DNA of 51,699 bases from Micrococcales bacterium (GTDB lineage: Bacteria; Actinomycetota; Actinomycetes; Actinomycetales; Microbacteriaceae), in contig JAHEGC010000001.1 in assembly GCA_024639965.1 (NCBI GenBank), positions 22,660-74,358 on the forward strand. Direction: 5' to 3'. The translations under genes and the position numbers were made by a program. The notes beneath the pieces were generated by a model. It did no database searches, was not told where the DNA came from, and saw only the letters and a list, made by a program, of their open reading frames with translations. Every line of letters begins with the position of its first letter. The stretch's first letter is position 1. Shown here one piece after another: positions 16,299 through 26,141 of this stretch.

Positions 16299-18956
16299 GT
16301 GGAAACCGCCGACATCCAGCGTCGCTGGCTCAATTTCTTCGAGGGCAACGGGCACACGGTCGTTCCGTCGGCCTCGCTCGTTTCGGACGATCCGTCTTTG
16401 CTGTTCACGGTCGCGGGTATGGTTCCTTTCATCCCGTATCTCACCGGCGTCGTGCCAGCGCCGTTCCCTCGCGCCACCTCGGTGCAAAAGTGCATCCGCA
16501 CCCTCGACATCGAAGAGGTCGGTAAGACGACCCGACACGGCACGTTCTTTCAGATGAACGGAAACTTCTCGTTCGGCGACTATTTCAAGGAAGGCGCAAT
16601 CGGATACGCCTGGGACCTCCTGACGAGTTCAGAGAGCGACGGCGGACTCGGATTCGATGAGAAGAACCTCTGGGTCACGGTGTACGAAGAGGACGACGAA
16701 GCGATCGAATTGTGGAAGAAGATCGCCGGCATCCCCGAAGACCGCATTCAGCGCTTCGGGAAGACCGATAACTTCTGGTCGACCGGTCAAACCGGACCGG
16801 CCGGACCCTGTTCCGAGATCTACTTTGACCGTGGACCGAAGTACGGCCCCGAGGGCGGCCCCGCGGTCGACGACACGCGCTACATCGAGATCTGGAATCT
16901 CGTGTTCATGCAGTACCTCATCTCCGACGTGAAGTCCAAGACGGAGTTCACCATTGACGGCGATCTCCCTCGAAAGAACATCGACACCGGAATGGGCATG
17001 GAACGCGTCGCGTTCATCAAGCAGGGCGTCGAGAACATGTACGAGATCGACCAGGTTCGCCCGGTTCTTGACCGTGCGGCTGCTCTGTCGGGTCGCCGCT
17101 ACGGAGCGAACCACGAGGACGACGTGCGCATGCGCGTTGTCGCCGACCACATTCGCTCCTCACTGATGCTGATGAGTGACGGGGTTACCCCGTCCAACGA
17201 AGGCCGCGGGTACATCCTGCGCCGCTTGTTGCGCCGGTCAATCCGAGCCATGCGCCTCCTCGGCGTTGATGCGGCAACGTTCTCCGAGCTGTTCGCCGCG
17301 TCGCGTGATGCGATGAAGGGTTCGTACCCCGATGTCAATCACCACTACGACCGAATCGCGCGCACCGCCCTCGGGGAGGAAGAGGCGTTCCTCCGCACGC
17401 TCGTCGCGGGCACGCAAATTCTTGACCTCGCCGTCAGCGAGCAGAAGGCCGCGCACGCGAGCGCTCTCGGGGGTGACACCGCGTTCCTTTTGCACGACAC
17501 CTACGGTTTCCCCATCGACTTGACCATGGAAATGGCCGACGAGGCGGGTCTCGCGGTGGATCGCGGCGTTTTCGACACGCTGATGCGCGAGCAGAAGGAC
17601 CGCGCCAAGGCCGATGCGAAAGCGAAAAAGGGTTCGCTGGCCGACGTATCGGTCTACGGCGAGTTCCGTAAGGTTGGCGAAACCATCTTCACCGGGTACG
17701 ACGACCTCTCAACCGAAACCAGCGTGATCGGAATCGTTCGCGACGGAATTTCCGTGTCGTCGGCGTCGCTGGGTGACATTGTCGAACTTTTCGTGCGCGA
17801 AACGAGCTTGTACGCGGAAAGCGGTGGACAAGACGCCGACGAGGGAACAATCGTCGGTGCGAACTTCACCGCGGAAGTTTTGGATGTCCAGCGCCCCGTC
17901 AAGGGGCTCATCGCCCACACCGTGCGCATCACGGACGGTGAGGTGGGAGTCGACGACGTCGTGACCACAATCGTCGATGTCGTGTATCGCCGTCGTGCGG
18001 CCGGAGCGCACTCGGCAACCCACCTCGTGCACGCAGCACTGCGCCAAACGCTCGGACCCGACGCACATCAGGCTGGCTCGTACAACAAGGCGGGGTACAT
18101 GCGTTTCGACTTCGCATGGAACCAGGGGCTCTCAGCAGCAACACGGTCCGAGATCGAGAACATCGCGAACAACGCCATCACCGACAACCTCGAGGTACAA
18201 ACGCGCATCATGTCGCTCGATGAGGCGAAGGATTCTGGTGCAATGGCCCTCTTCGGCGAGAAATACGGCGACACCGTTCGAGTCGTCGACATCGGTGGTC
18301 CCTGGTCGCGCGAACTCTGCGCGGGTACGCACGTGACCCGTTCGAGCGAGGTCGGTTTGATTAATCTGGTAGGCGAGGCGAGTATCGGATCGACCAATCG
18401 CCGCGTCGAAGCGCTCGTCGGAGTCGATGCATTTGCATCCTTCGCCGCGGAACGCGCTCTCGTCGCGGAGCTGACATCGTCGCTCAAGACGCCTCGTGAT
18501 GCTCTGCCCGCACGCATCGCTGAGATTCTGGAACAGCTCAAGTCCGCCGAGAAATCGATCGCAAACTACCGTGCAGCCCAGGTTCGCGAACGCGTGCCCG
18601 CGCTCGTGGCCACCGCGGTGGCGCTCGGCTCGGTCACGGCGGTCATTGACAACGTCGGATCCCTTGATTCGGTCGACTCGCTGCGTCAACTTGTCACCGA
18701 CGTGCGTGATCGTCTCGGCACTGTCGCTTCGGTCGTCGCTCTCGGCGCGGAAGTCGACGGTAAAGCCGCGGTGATCGTCGCAACCTCACCGTTAGCGCGA
18801 GATGGCGGTGCCCACGCGGGCAACCTTGCCAAGCAGGCTGCCGGCATTCTCGGCGGTGGTGGAGGCGGACGCGACGACCTCGCGCAGGGTGGCGGCGGAA
18901 ACGTCGACCTCATCGCCGCCGCCCTCGACGACATCAGCACGGCGCTCAAAGGCTAG
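16299..18956 (+). CDS. alaS: Alanyl-tRNA synthetase
   Basis: Class II synthetase that charges tRNA-Ala and hydrolyses Ser- and Gly-tRNA-Ala. The full 885 residues contain the catalytic core (FEGNGHTVVPSASLV; RTLDIEEVGKTTRHGTFFQM), the tRNA-recognition helix region, the editing domain with zinc ligands HSATHLVH and CAGTH, a coiled segment, and the glycine-rich C-Ala domain (GGGGGGRDDLAQGG). Start GTG 16299 is six bases after the preceding small gene; no strong Shine-Dalgarno site is visible, so coupling to that gene is likely. The ruvX GTG follows two bases after its stop. Confidence 0.97.
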   Translation: METADIQRRWLNFFEGNGHTVVPSASLVSDDPSLLFTVAGMVPFIPYLTGVVPAPFPRATSVQKCIRTLDIEEVGKTTRHGTFFQMNGNFSFGDYFKEGAIGYAWDLLTSSESDGGLGFDEKNLWVTVYEEDDEAIELWKKIAGIPEDRIQRFGKTDNFWSTGQTGPAGPCSEIYFDRGPKYGPEGGPAVDDTRYIEIWNLVFMQYLISDVKSKTEFTIDGDLPRKNIDTGMGMERVAFIKQGVENMYEIDQVRPVLDRAAALSGRRYGANHEDDVRMRVVADHIRSSLMLMSDGVTPSNEGRGYILRRLLRRSIRAMRLLGVDAATFSELFAASRDAMKGSYPDVNHHYDRIARTALGEEEAFLRTLVAGTQILDLAVSEQKAAHASALGGDTAFLLHDTYGFPIDLTMEMADEAGLAVDRGVFDTLMREQKDRAKADAKAKKGSLADVSVYGEFRKVGETIFTGYDDLSTETSVIGIVRDGISVSSASLGDIVELFVRETSLYAESGGQDADEGTIVGANFTAEVLDVQRPVKGLIAHTVRITDGEVGVDDVVTTIVDVVYRRRAAGAHSATHLVHAALRQTLGPDAHQAGSYNKAGYMRFDFAWNQGLSAATRSEIENIANNAITDNLEVQTRIMSLDEAKDSGAMALFGEKYGDTVRVVDIGGPWSRELCAGTHVTRSSEVGLINLVGEASIGSTNRRVEALVGVDAFASFAAERALVAELTSSLKTPRDALPARIAEILEQLKSAEKSIANYRAAQVRERVPALVATAVALGSVTAVIDNVGSLDSVDSLRQLVTDVRDRLGTVASVVALGAEVDGKAAVIVATSPLARDGGAHAGNLAKQAAGILGGGGGGRDDLAQGGGGNVDLIAAALDDISTALKG

Positions 18957-18958
18957 TC

Positions 18959-19405
18959 GTGCGCTCGGGCGTGCGGATTGGAGTCGACGTGGGGAAATCC
19001 CGTGTCGGGGTCGCGCGAAGTGATAGCGCCGGGCTGATGGCAGTGCCCGTGGTCACGCTGTCGCGGGCGACGGCGCTGGACGAACTCGACGTCCTGGCTC
19101 GTGATTACGATGCGATTGAGTTCGTCGTGGGACTCCCCACCAATCTTTCGGGTGGCGAAACGCCATCGACCGCGGATGCCCGCGACTTCGCCAAGGCGCT
19201 TCATGAACGGACGCAGATTATCGTCCGACTCGTGGACGAGCGCCTGACCACGGTCTCCGCGCAATCCGCGCTTCACGCTGCGTCCCACGACACGCGATCG
19301 AGCCGAGCCGTCATAGACCAGGTGGCGGCCACGCTGCTGCTCGACACTGCACTCGATGCCGAACGCGCTGGCAATAAACTAGGTGAAACTCTGGGGGAAT
19401 CATGA
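18959..19405 (+). CDS. ruvX: RuvX/YqgF family Holliday junction resolvase-like protein
   Basis: RNase H-fold protein of 148 residues with the family motifs GVDVGKSRVGVA (first Asp), VVGLPTNLSGGE, VDERLTT (Glu) and the C-terminal DQVAATLLLDTAL. Family members have been linked to pre-16S rRNA end processing and to recombination; the role here is not decided by sequence. It sits between alaS and mltG as in most Gram-positives and overlaps mltG by four bases (ATGA). Confidence 0.93.
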   Translation: MRSGVRIGVDVGKSRVGVARSDSAGLMAVPVVTLSRATALDELDVLARDYDAIEFVVGLPTNLSGGETPSTADARDFAKALHERTQIIVRLVDERLTTVSAQSALHAASHDTRSSRAVIDQVAATLLLDTALDAERAGNKLGETLGES

Positions 19406-20514
19406 CCGAATCACGCCGCGAATCACGCGATCAGATCTCGAAGAAGCGTCGCACAATCGTCGCGGGGGTGCTCATCGGGTTGCTCGTGCTCGGCGGCGGT
19501 GGAGCGTGGGCCGTGTGGTCCCTCTACGAAAGCAAGGTTCGTCAGATTTTCGGCATGCCGATGAACGACGATTTTCAGGGCGAGGGCACGGCGCCTGAAA
19601 TCCAGGTCACGGTTTCGGAGGGCGACTACGGTGATGCGATTGCCCAGAAGCTCGTCGATGCCGGTGTCACCAAATCATTCGATGCGGTCTATCGTCTCCT
19701 TCTCGCCGATTCCTCCATCGTCTTCACCCCCGGGGTTTATTCGATGAATACGGGCATGAGTGCCTCGGCGGCCATCGCGATTCTGTCGGACGCGTCCAAC
19801 CGCGTCACGCTCAAGGTGACGATCCCCGAAGGGACGGTCATCGATAAGACCTTCGCGCTTCTCGCCGAGGGCACGGGCATTCCGCGCGCCGAGTTCGACA
19901 CCGCCGGCGCGGACCCGACGAAGTACGGGTTGCCGAAGCAAGCGCCGTCGCTGGAGGGGTTCTTGTTCCCGGCGACCTACGAGTTCAACCCCTCCGACAC
20001 CGCAGTCACCGTGCTGCAGCGCATGGTGGACGAAATGAACACGCGTCTCGATGCGCTGGGTGTTGACGCTAAGGACCGTTACGACGTCGTCACCTTTGCG
20101 TCCATCGTGCAGCGCGAGTCGGGGAGTGTGACGGGTGACTTTGCCAAGGTCGCACGCGTGTTCCAGAACCGTCTCGACGAAGGATGGAAGTTGCAGTCGG
20201 ATGCGACGGTCGCCTACGGCACGGGAAACCTCGATACCGTGTGGACGACCAACGAAGAGCGAGCGGACGCGGGCAATTTGTACAACACGTACGTTCACCC
20301 TGGTTTGCCCGTTGGTCCGATCGGTGCACCTGGCGATGTAGCCCTGCAGGCGGTTCTCAAGCCAGCGGACGGTCCGTGGTTCTATTTCGTTCCGGTCAAT
20401 CTCAAGACGGGTGAGACCGTCTTCTCGGAGACGGCTGCTCAACACGCCGCGGCCGTGACGGAACTGCACGCCTGGTGTGATGCGAGCAAGGAGAACGCGG
20501 CGTACTGTGGCTAG
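19402..20514 (+). CDS. mltG: Endolytic murein transglycosylase MltG
   Basis: Membrane-anchored enzyme that cleaves nascent glycan strands and sets their length. The 370 residues contain a short basic cytoplasmic tail, one membrane helix (about 19-41), and the extracellular YceG domain with the catalytic glutamate in ASIVQRES (E239) and the conserved NTYVHPGLPVGPIGAPG segment. The C-terminus has two cysteines ([15 protein letters not shown]) outside the conserved domain that could form a disulphide. Start ATG 19402 overlaps the ruvX stop, with GGGGGAA upstream. Confidence 0.95.
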   Translation: MTESRRESRDQISKKRRTIVAGVLIGLLVLGGGGAWAVWSLYESKVRQIFGMPMNDDFQGEGTAPEIQVTVSEGDYGDAIAQKLVDAGVTKSFDAVYRLLLADSSIVFTPGVYSMNTGMSASAAIAILSDASNRVTLKVTIPEGTVIDKTFALLAEGTGIPRAEFDTAGADPTKYGLPKQAPSLEGFLFPATYEFNPSDTAVTVLQRMVDEMNTRLDALGVDAKDRYDVVTFASIVQRESGSVTGDFAKVARVFQNRLDEGWKLQSDATVAYGTGNLDTVWTTNEERADAGNLYNTYVHPGLPVGPIGAPGDVALQAVLKPADGPWFYFVPVNLKTGETVFSETAAQHAAAVTELHAWCDASKENAAYCG

Positions 20515-21325
20515 CCGTTACGCAGTCCTGGGGAGCCCGATCGGGCACTCACTGTCACCGGTACTCCATCGAGCAGCCATCGCCGCACTGGGCATCGACG
20601 CGACATACGAATCGTTTGACGTCACCGAGGTCGCATTCCCGGGATTCCTTGGCGGATTAGAAGAGGACTTCGGTGGTCTTTCGCTGACCATGCCGCTGAA
20701 ACAGGCGGCACGCCCGTTCCTGACCAATCAATGCCACATCTCGGTACTGACCGGTTCTGTCAACACAGCAGTTCGCACTCCCGAGGGTTGGCACGGCTTC
20801 AACACCGACGTCTGGGGTGCGACCCAGGCAATCACGCGGTCACTCGGTTCGGAATTCCGACACGCGGTGCTCCTCGGCGGGGGGGCGACGGCCGCGTCCC
20901 TCGTCGTCACCGCACACGACCTCGGAGTGGACCAACTCGATGTCGTTGTGCGCGACGTGTCCCGCGCGACACCGGTGATCGAACTCGCCCGTCACTTGGG
21001 TATGACGGTGACCGTTGCGAACTTTGGGCAACCTCTCGAGTCGGCGGACATCCTGATGTCGAGCCTCCCCAACACCGCTGAGCTCGCGCCCGAACACGTC
21101 GACGCGCTGGATGCCGCGTGCCTCTTCGATGTGGTCTATTCGCCGTGGCCGAGCGCCCTCGGGCGCGAATGGGCTTCGCGCTCCCTGCCCGTTGCCAACG
21201 GATTGTCGATGTTGCTGATGCAAGCACTCCGCCAGGCCCGGATCTTTTACGGCGACGGCGTCGACGAATCGCTGCCTGACGAGGACCTCGTGCTGACGGC
21301 GATGCGCGCCTCGGTTGGTCTCTAA
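20507..21325 (+). CDS. aroE: Shikimate dehydrogenase
   Basis: NADP-dependent reduction of 3-dehydroshikimate to shikimate. 272 residues with shikimate-site SPIGHSLSP, the catalytic lysine in LTMPLKQ, the asparagine in GSVNTAV, the aspartate in GFNTDVWG, a dinucleotide loop [10 protein letters not shown] (slightly off the usual GxGGAxxA) and the closing [17 protein letters not shown] 20507 gives the family-typical N-terminus and overlaps mltG by 8 bases. AAGGAG at 20488-20493 is 13 bases upstream, somewhat far; ATG 20480 is the alternative (nine extra residues). Confidence 0.92.
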   Translation: MASRYAVLGSPIGHSLSPVLHRAAIAALGIDATYESFDVTEVAFPGFLGGLEEDFGGLSLTMPLKQAARPFLTNQCHISVLTGSVNTAVRTPEGWHGFNTDVWGATQAITRSLGSEFRHAVLLGGGATAASLVVTAHDLGVDQLDVVVRDVSRATPVIELARHLGMTVTVANFGQPLESADILMSSLPNTAELAPEHVDALDAACLFDVVYSPWPSALGREWASRSLPVANGLSMLLMQALRQARIFYGDGVDESLPDEDLVLTAMRASVGL

Positions 21326-21354
21326 CGCCTGAAGCGTCTGGAACAATAGACACC

Positions 21355-22548
21355 ATGCGCTGGTTGACTGCGGGTGAGTCCCACGGCCCCGAACTCATCG
21401 GAATCGTCGAGGGTCTTCCTTCGGGCATCCCCGTATCGATTGAGGCGATTCAGGCTGATCTTGCCCGTCGCCGTCTCGGTTACGGTCGCGGTGCGCGCAT
21501 GAAATTCGAGGCGGACGAGGTTCACATTTCGGGCGGAGTTCGTCACGGTCTAACGATGGGAAGCCCCGTCGCGTTGCGAATCGGAAACACGGAATGGCCC
21601 AAGTGGATCGACGTGATGAGTCCAGCCCCCGTCGGTCCCGAGGTTCTCGAGAGCGGCCGTGGCGCTGCTCTGACACGACCACGACCCGGGCACGCCGATC
21701 TCGCCGGAATGCAGAAGTATGACTTTGACGAGGCGCGGCCGGTTCTCGAGCGCGCGTCGGCCCGAGAAACGGCCACCCGGGTTGCGCTCGGCGCGGTCTG
21801 CCGAGCGTTCCTTGCGGAGCTGGGCATCGAAGCAGTCGCGCACACGGTGTCCATCGCCGAGGTTGCGGTTCCCACCGGTTCTCCGGTGCCACGGCCGCGC
21901 GATGTTGACGCGCTCGACGCCGACCCGTTGCGATGTTTTGACGCAGACACGTCGGCGGCGATGGTCGCACGAGTGGACGCCGCACACAAGGACGGCGACA
22001 CGCTCGGTGGCATCGTCGAGATCGCGGTTTACGGTCTCCCCGCCGGTCTCGGATCCTACGTTCATTGGGATCGCCGCTTGGATTCGCGACTCGCTGCTGC
22101 GCTCATGGGTGTGCAAGCGATCAAGGGCGTTGAGGTGGGCGACGGATTCGAAACCACGCGTCGACCCGGGAGTGAAGCTCACGACGAGATCGTCAACGGT
22201 GATGGACTCGAACGCCTCAGTGACCGTGCCGGGGGTATCGAAGGCGGCATGTCGACGGGTCAGGTACTGCGTGTTCGCGCCGGAATGAAGCCGATTGCCA
22301 CCGTGCCCCACGCGCTTCGGACGGTCGATGTCGCGACGGGGGACGAAACGACGGCTCACCACCAGCGCTCCGACGTTTGTGCGGTGCCGGCAGCGGGAGT
22401 CGTCGCCGAGGCGATGGTTCTCCTTGTTATCGCCGAAGCGGTGCTCGAAAAGTTCGGCGGCGACTCCGTTGGCGAAACGAAGCGCAACATCGATTCCTAT
22501 CTCGCTGCTATCCCCGAATCTCGCCGAACCAAGCGAGACCTGCCGTGA
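21355..22548 (+). CDS. aroC: Chorismate synthase
   Basis: FMN-dependent final step to chorismate. The 397 residues have the signature regions [24 protein letters not shown] at the N-terminus, [34 protein letters not shown], and [11 protein letters not shown]; this is the longer actinobacterial form. No Shine-Dalgarno site precedes ATG 21355; AACAAT seven bases upstream is a weak leaderless -10 candidate. It overlaps aroK by four bases (GTGA). Confidence 0.96.
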   Translation: MRWLTAGESHGPELIGIVEGLPSGIPVSIEAIQADLARRRLGYGRGARMKFEADEVHISGGVRHGLTMGSPVALRIGNTEWPKWIDVMSPAPVGPEVLESGRGAALTRPRPGHADLAGMQKYDFDEARPVLERASARETATRVALGAVCRAFLAELGIEAVAHTVSIAEVAVPTGSPVPRPRDVDALDADPLRCFDADTSAAMVARVDAAHKDGDTLGGIVEIAVYGLPAGLGSYVHWDRRLDSRLAAALMGVQAIKGVEVGDGFETTRRPGSEAHDEIVNGDGLERLSDRAGGIEGGMSTGQVLRVRAGMKPIATVPHALRTVDVATGDETTAHHQRSDVCAVPAAGVVAEAMVLLVIAEAVLEKFGGDSVGETKRNIDSYLAAIPESRRTKRDLP

Positions 22549-23042
22549 GTCCCATCGCGGTCCTCATCGGACCGCCCGCCGCGGGAAAGTCGAAACTCGG
22601 CAAGCGCGTAGCGCGAATCCTCGGAGTTGGTTTTGTCGATACCGACAAGATCGTCGCCGCGGAACACGGTTCGATTCCCGAAATTTTCGAACGTCTCGGC
22701 GAAGCGCAGTTCCGAATCTGGGAGCGCGAGGCAGTCGTCTCCGCCCTGTCGAGCGATGGAGTAGTCGCACTCGGCGGTGGCGCGATCGTGGACCAGCGCA
22801 CTCAGGCGGATCTGGCTGGCCATCGCGTTGTGCTCGTTACGGTGTCACGGGACGCCGTCGAGTCCCGACTTGACACGGGTTCTCGACCACTTCTCACGGG
22901 CGGCATCGATGCGTGGTCGCAACTTGTCGCCGCTCGGCAAGGAATCTATTCGGAACTCGCCGACATCGTCGTTGACACGAGTGTCGGACCGATGGACACC
23001 CATGCCGAGAATCTGGCCGCACAATTGGGGAGTCCCTCGTGA
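22545..23042 (+). CDS. aroK: Shikimate kinase
   Basis: ATP-dependent phosphorylation of shikimate. With the GTG at 22545 (overlap with aroC) it is 165 residues, normal for the family. Visible are the P-loop GPPAAGKS, the shikimate-binding DTDK and FRIWERE arginines, the GGGA loop and the lid arginine in [10 protein letters not shown] four-base overlap joins it to aroB. The upstream open frame inside aroC has no homology. Confidence 0.95.
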   Translation: MSPIAVLIGPPAAGKSKLGKRVARILGVGFVDTDKIVAAEHGSIPEIFERLGEAQFRIWEREAVVSALSSDGVVALGGGAIVDQRTQADLAGHRVVLVTVSRDAVESRLDTGSRPLLTGGIDAWSQLVAARQGIYSELADIVVDTSVGPMDTHAENLAAQLGSPS

Positions 23043-24112
23043 CGGCGACCGTCATCATCACGGGAAGCACGCCGTACGAGGTGGTCATCGGCGCCGGTAT
23101 TCGGGAACAGCTCGTCGACCGACTCGGCGGAGGAGTTGATAAGGCACTCCTGATTCACGCGTCCGTCATGCGGGGCGAGGCCGACCGAATCCGCGAAGCG
23201 TTAGCGGGGACGATAACCGTCCTGCTCGCGGAGATTCCCGACGCCGAAGAGGCGAAACGCGTCGAGGTTGCGGCGTGGTGTTGGGAATTGATGGGGCAGC
23301 ACGACTTCACGCGCTCCGACGCGGTCATTTCGCTGGGCGGAGGCGCCACCACCGACCTCGCCGGTTTCGTCGCGGCGACCTGGCTTCGCGGCGTCCGCAT
23401 CGTGCACATCCCGACCACGGTGCTCGGCGCGGTCGATGCCGCAGTCGGAGGCAAGACGGGAATCAACACTGCCGAGGGGAAAAACCTCGTCGGTGTGTTT
23501 CACGCCCCTACCGCGGTGCTGGTCGATACCGAGTTGCTCGCCACCCTCCCGCAAACGGAGGTGCGCACCGGCTTCGCCGAGATTGCGAAAGCGGGGTTCA
23601 TCGCCGACACGACGATTCTCGATCTGCTGGAAAACGACATCGAGGGTTGCCTCGACCTCACGAGCGACGTCGCCTCCGACGTTGTGCGCCGAGCGATCCA
23701 GGTGAAGGCGACCGTCGTCTCCGAAGATTTCACCGAGCAGGGGTTGCGCGAGATTCTCAATTACGGTCACACGCTCGGTCACGCAATCGAACTCGCCGAG
23801 CGCTACACCTGGCGTCATGGCGTTGCGATTTCCATCGGCATGATGTTCGCCGCCGAACTGTCACGCCTCACCCGCTCCCTCAGCGACGCCGAGGTCGAAC
23901 GGCACCGACTGATTTTGGGCGAACGCTTGGGCCTCCCGCTCACGTACGATGCGTCGCGGTGGGACACACTGCGACAATCCATGAACCGTGACAAGAAGGC
24001 TCGCGGATCCTCACTGCGCTTCGTGTTGCTCGATGCAATCGGTCGTCCGGTCGTAACACCGGTCGCGGACGACTCCGTGCTCTTCGCCGCGTACGCGGAA
24101 ATCGCTGGATAG
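23039..24112 (+). CDS. aroB: 3-Dehydroquinate synthase
   Basis: NAD- and metal-dependent cyclisation of DAHP to 3-dehydroquinate. The 357 residues show GGGATTDLAGFVAATWLRG (NAD site), the VDAAVGGKTGIN substrate/metal segment, and metal-ligand histidines in LNYGHTLGHAIE and TWRHGVAISIGM. Start GTG 23039 overlaps aroK. Its TAG stop forms the first half of the hexamer TAGGCT before aroQ. Confidence 0.96.
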   Translation: MTATVIITGSTPYEVVIGAGIREQLVDRLGGGVDKALLIHASVMRGEADRIREALAGTITVLLAEIPDAEEAKRVEVAAWCWELMGQHDFTRSDAVISLGGGATTDLAGFVAATWLRGVRIVHIPTTVLGAVDAAVGGKTGINTAEGKNLVGVFHAPTAVLVDTELLATLPQTEVRTGFAEIAKAGFIADTTILDLLENDIEGCLDLTSDVASDVVRRAIQVKATVVSEDFTEQGLREILNYGHTLGHAIELAERYTWRHGVAISIGMMFAAELSRLTRSLSDAEVERHRLILGERLGLPLTYDASRWDTLRQSMNRDKKARGSSLRFVLLDAIGRPVVTPVADDSVLFAAYAEIAG

Positions 24113-24115
24113 GCT
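24110..24115 (+). promoter_or_regulatory. Putative leaderless -10 box of aroQ
   Basis: TAGGCT begins with the aroB stop and is six bases before the aroQ ATG. No Shine-Dalgarno site fits in the interval. The same TAGGCT plus six bases arrangement precedes ruvA. Confidence 0.35.
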
Positions 24116-24121
24116 AGAACA

Positions 24122-24559
24122 ATGACCTCCATCCTCGTTCTCAACGGGCCGAACTTGTCGCGTTTGGGCAGCCGGGAACCCGATGTTTACGGGACGACAA
24201 CGTGGTCGGAACTGTCCGAATCATTGAGTTCGTCCGCGGAATCGGGGGAGTCCATTGACGTTCGTCAAACGAACGACGAGGCCGAATTGATCGGATGGCT
24301 CCACGAAGCGGCCGATACGAACGCCGAGGTTGTTTTGAACCCCGCGGCGTTCACGCATTACTCCTATGCGTTGCGCGATGCGGTTGCCGTTGTCACCTCC
24401 GCCGGCTTGCCCGTGGTGGAAGTGCACATCTCCAACCCGCACGCGCGGGAGGAATTCCGTCACACATCCGTCATTTCGGGCGTTGCGACGGGAGTCATCG
24501 CCGGTTTCGGCGTCGACTCGTATCACCTGGCTCTCGCCGCATTGCGCGCTCGCCGATAA
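24122..24559 (+). CDS. aroQ: 3-Dehydroquinate dehydratase, type II
   Basis: Dehydrates 3-dehydroquinate by the trans mechanism; dodecameric in relatives. The 145 residues have [17 protein letters not shown] (catalytic Tyr/Arg), [17 protein letters not shown] (Asn/His), [20 protein letters not shown] (His and Arg) and [11 protein letters not shown]. It completes the local aroE-C-K-B-Q set; DAHP synthase and EPSP synthase are elsewhere. The efp gene follows 20 bases later with its own ribosome binding site. Confidence 0.96.
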   Translation: MTSILVLNGPNLSRLGSREPDVYGTTTWSELSESLSSSAESGESIDVRQTNDEAELIGWLHEAADTNAEVVLNPAAFTHYSYALRDAVAVVTSAGLPVVEVHISNPHAREEFRHTSVISGVATGVIAGFGVDSYHLALAALRARR

Positions 24560-24579
24560 CACGACACGAAGGAAACACC

Positions 24580-25143
24580 ATGGCAACCACGAACGACATC
24601 AAGAACGGCAGCGTGCTCTCCCTCGACGGCGGACTGTGGGCCGTCATCGAGTTCCAGCACGTCAAGCCGGGCAAGGGAGGCGCGTTCGTTCGCACCAAGC
24701 TCAAGAACGTCATGACGGGCAAGGTCGTGGACCGCACGTTCAACGCCGGAACCAAGATCGACTTCGAAACGGTCGACCGTCGCGACTTCCAGTACCTCTA
24801 CCAGGACGGCTCGGGGTTTGTGTTCATGGACCTCACCGACTACGACCAGATCACGCTGACGCCAGCTCAGGTGGGCGATGCCAAGAACTTCATGTTGGAG
24901 AACCAGAACGTTCAGATTGCGTTGAACAACGACCTGCCCCTCTACGTTGAGCTACCGACCTCCGTAATTCTCGAGATCACCTACACCGAACCGGGCCTTC
25001 AGGGCGACCGTTCGACGGGTGGCACCAAGCCCGCGACGGTTGAAACGGGACTCGAGATTCAGGTGCCACTGTTCCTCGAACTGGGCACCAAGGTCAAGGT
25101 CGACACCCGCGACGGCTCATACCTCGGTCGCGTCACCGACTAG
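24580..25143 (+). CDS. efp: Elongation factor P
   Basis: Binds the ribosome between P and E sites and relieves stalling at polyproline. It has 187 residues in three domains: KOW-like N-domain (1-65), OB domain (about 66-127) and C-terminal OB domain. The tip loop reads VKPGKGGAF with lysine 32; the actinobacterial form is described as PGKGP and active without lysine modification, so the glycine at 34 is a deviation. ATG 24580 with AAGGA at 24569-24573; the frame is open far upstream but without homology. It shares one base with the nusB start. Confidence 0.96.
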   Translation: MATTNDIKNGSVLSLDGGLWAVIEFQHVKPGKGGAFVRTKLKNVMTGKVVDRTFNAGTKIDFETVDRRDFQYLYQDGSGFVFMDLTDYDQITLTPAQVGDAKNFMLENQNVQIALNNDLPLYVELPTSVILEITYTEPGLQGDRSTGGTKPATVETGLEIQVPLFLELGTKVKVDTRDGSYLGRVTD

Positions 25144-25550
25144 TGTCCGCTCGCACCAAGGCGCGTAAGGCCGCGTTCGATCTGCTCTACGAAGCGGAAC
25201 AGCGGGGTCGTAATCTGGCGCAAGCGTTGAACGCTTTTGACACCCGCCAAGCGGCCAAGCTGCAATCACTGTCCGAGGCCGACTACGTGCGTTCGATTCT
25301 GGCGGGGCTTGACACGAACGGCGCGGCAATCGATGCGGAGATTTCGGGCGCGCTGCGAAATTGGACGCTCGAACGGCTGTTCCCGGTGGACCGAGCCATT
25401 TTGCGGATCGCCGTGTGGGAACTGCGCCACACCGACACCCCCAGCGACGTCGTGCGCTCCGAGGCGTTGTCGCTGGCCGCCGATTACGGTTCCGATGACG
25501 CAGTGTCCTTCATCGGCGGGGTGCTCGGGTCGCTCACAAAGGCACCCTGA
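25143..25550 (+). CDS. nusB: Transcription antitermination protein NusB
   Basis: All-helical RNA-binding partner of NusE (S10), needed for rRNA antitermination. 135 residues with the family start ARTKARKAAFDLLYEAE and the C-terminal GSDDAVSFIGGVLGSL. The GTG start overlaps the efp stop by one base, the common efp-nusB pairing. Confidence 0.95.
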   Translation: MSARTKARKAAFDLLYEAEQRGRNLAQALNAFDTRQAAKLQSLSEADYVRSILAGLDTNGAAIDAEISGALRNWTLERLFPVDRAILRIAVWELRHTDTPSDVVRSEALSLAADYGSDDAVSFIGGVLGSLTKAP

Positions 25551-25558
25551 ATCTCCGC

Positions 25559-25616
25559 TACACTGTGAGAAATCAATCCTTTAAAGCCGTCCTGTGAGGC
25601 GGGAAAGGAGGCGGGG
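25559..25616 (+). promoter_or_regulatory. pyr operon promoter-like box and PyrR-binding RNA leader
   Basis: TACACT (25559-25564) is a possible -10 box. Downstream, CCTTT (25578-25582) can pair with AAAGG (25604-25608), and an upper stem GCC (25586-25588) pairs with GGC (25598-25600) around the loop GTCCTGTGA. This matches the known PyrR target (CCUUUAA... GUCCNGNGAGGC ...AAGG). The 3' arm is itself the Shine-Dalgarno AAAGGAGG (25604-25611), five bases before the pyrR ATG, and no terminator follows. PyrR binding would therefore block translation, as proposed for mycobacteria. Confidence 0.82.
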
Positions 25617-26141
25617 ATGACGCGTATCGTCCTCAGCAAGCCCGACATCGACCGGGCGCTCAAGCGCATAGCCCATGAAATCGTCGAATCTCAGCGCGGC
25701 GAATCGGGACTCGTGTTTCTCGGAATTCCCACTCGCGGAATCCACCTGGCTCAACGGTTAGCGGCACTCGTTGCCGAGATCGAACCGCAGGACGTTTCGG
25801 TGGGAACGCTCGACGTGACGATGTTTCGCGATGATCTCGCGGCGAAGTCAACTCGCATGACTGTTCCCACGGAAATCCCGGCATCGGGTGTCGACGGTCG
25901 CACCGTCGTTCTTGTCGATGACGTGCTCTACTCCGGCCGGACAGCGCGGTCGGCGCTCGACGCGCTCACCGCAATTGGTCGGCCGTCGATTGTGCGGCTC
26001 GCCGTGCTCGTCGACCGCGGCCACCGTGAACTCCCCATCCGGGCCGATTTCGTGGGCAAGAATCTCCCCACGTCGACGAGCGAACGCGTCAATCTCTCAC
26101 TCGTGGAATCCGATGGGGTGGATGAGGTGAGTATCGCGTGA
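25617..26141 (+). CDS. pyrR: Pyrimidine operon regulator PyrR (uracil phosphoribosyltransferase fold)
   Basis: UMP/UTP-sensing RNA-binding protein that represses the pyr operon; some also have weak UPRT activity. The 174 residues show the PRPP motif [13 protein letters not shown], the early [14 protein letters not shown] loop, and [18 protein letters not shown] typical of PyrR. It is the first gene of the operon, directly after its own binding site. It overlaps pyrB by four bases. Confidence 0.96.
   Translation: MTRIVLSKPDIDRALKRIAHEIVESQRGESGLVFLGIPTRGIHLAQRLAALVAEIEPQDVSVGTLDVTMFRDDLAAKSTRMTVPTEIPASGVDGRTVVLVDDVLYSGRTARSALDALTAIGRPSIVRLAVLVDRGHRELPIRADFVGKNLPTSTSERVNLSLVESDGVDEVSIA

Noticed and set aside
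20477-20506. Longer AroE from 20477 or ATG 20480
   Set aside because: Adds basic residues without homology and increases the overlap with mltG; kept only as an alternative.
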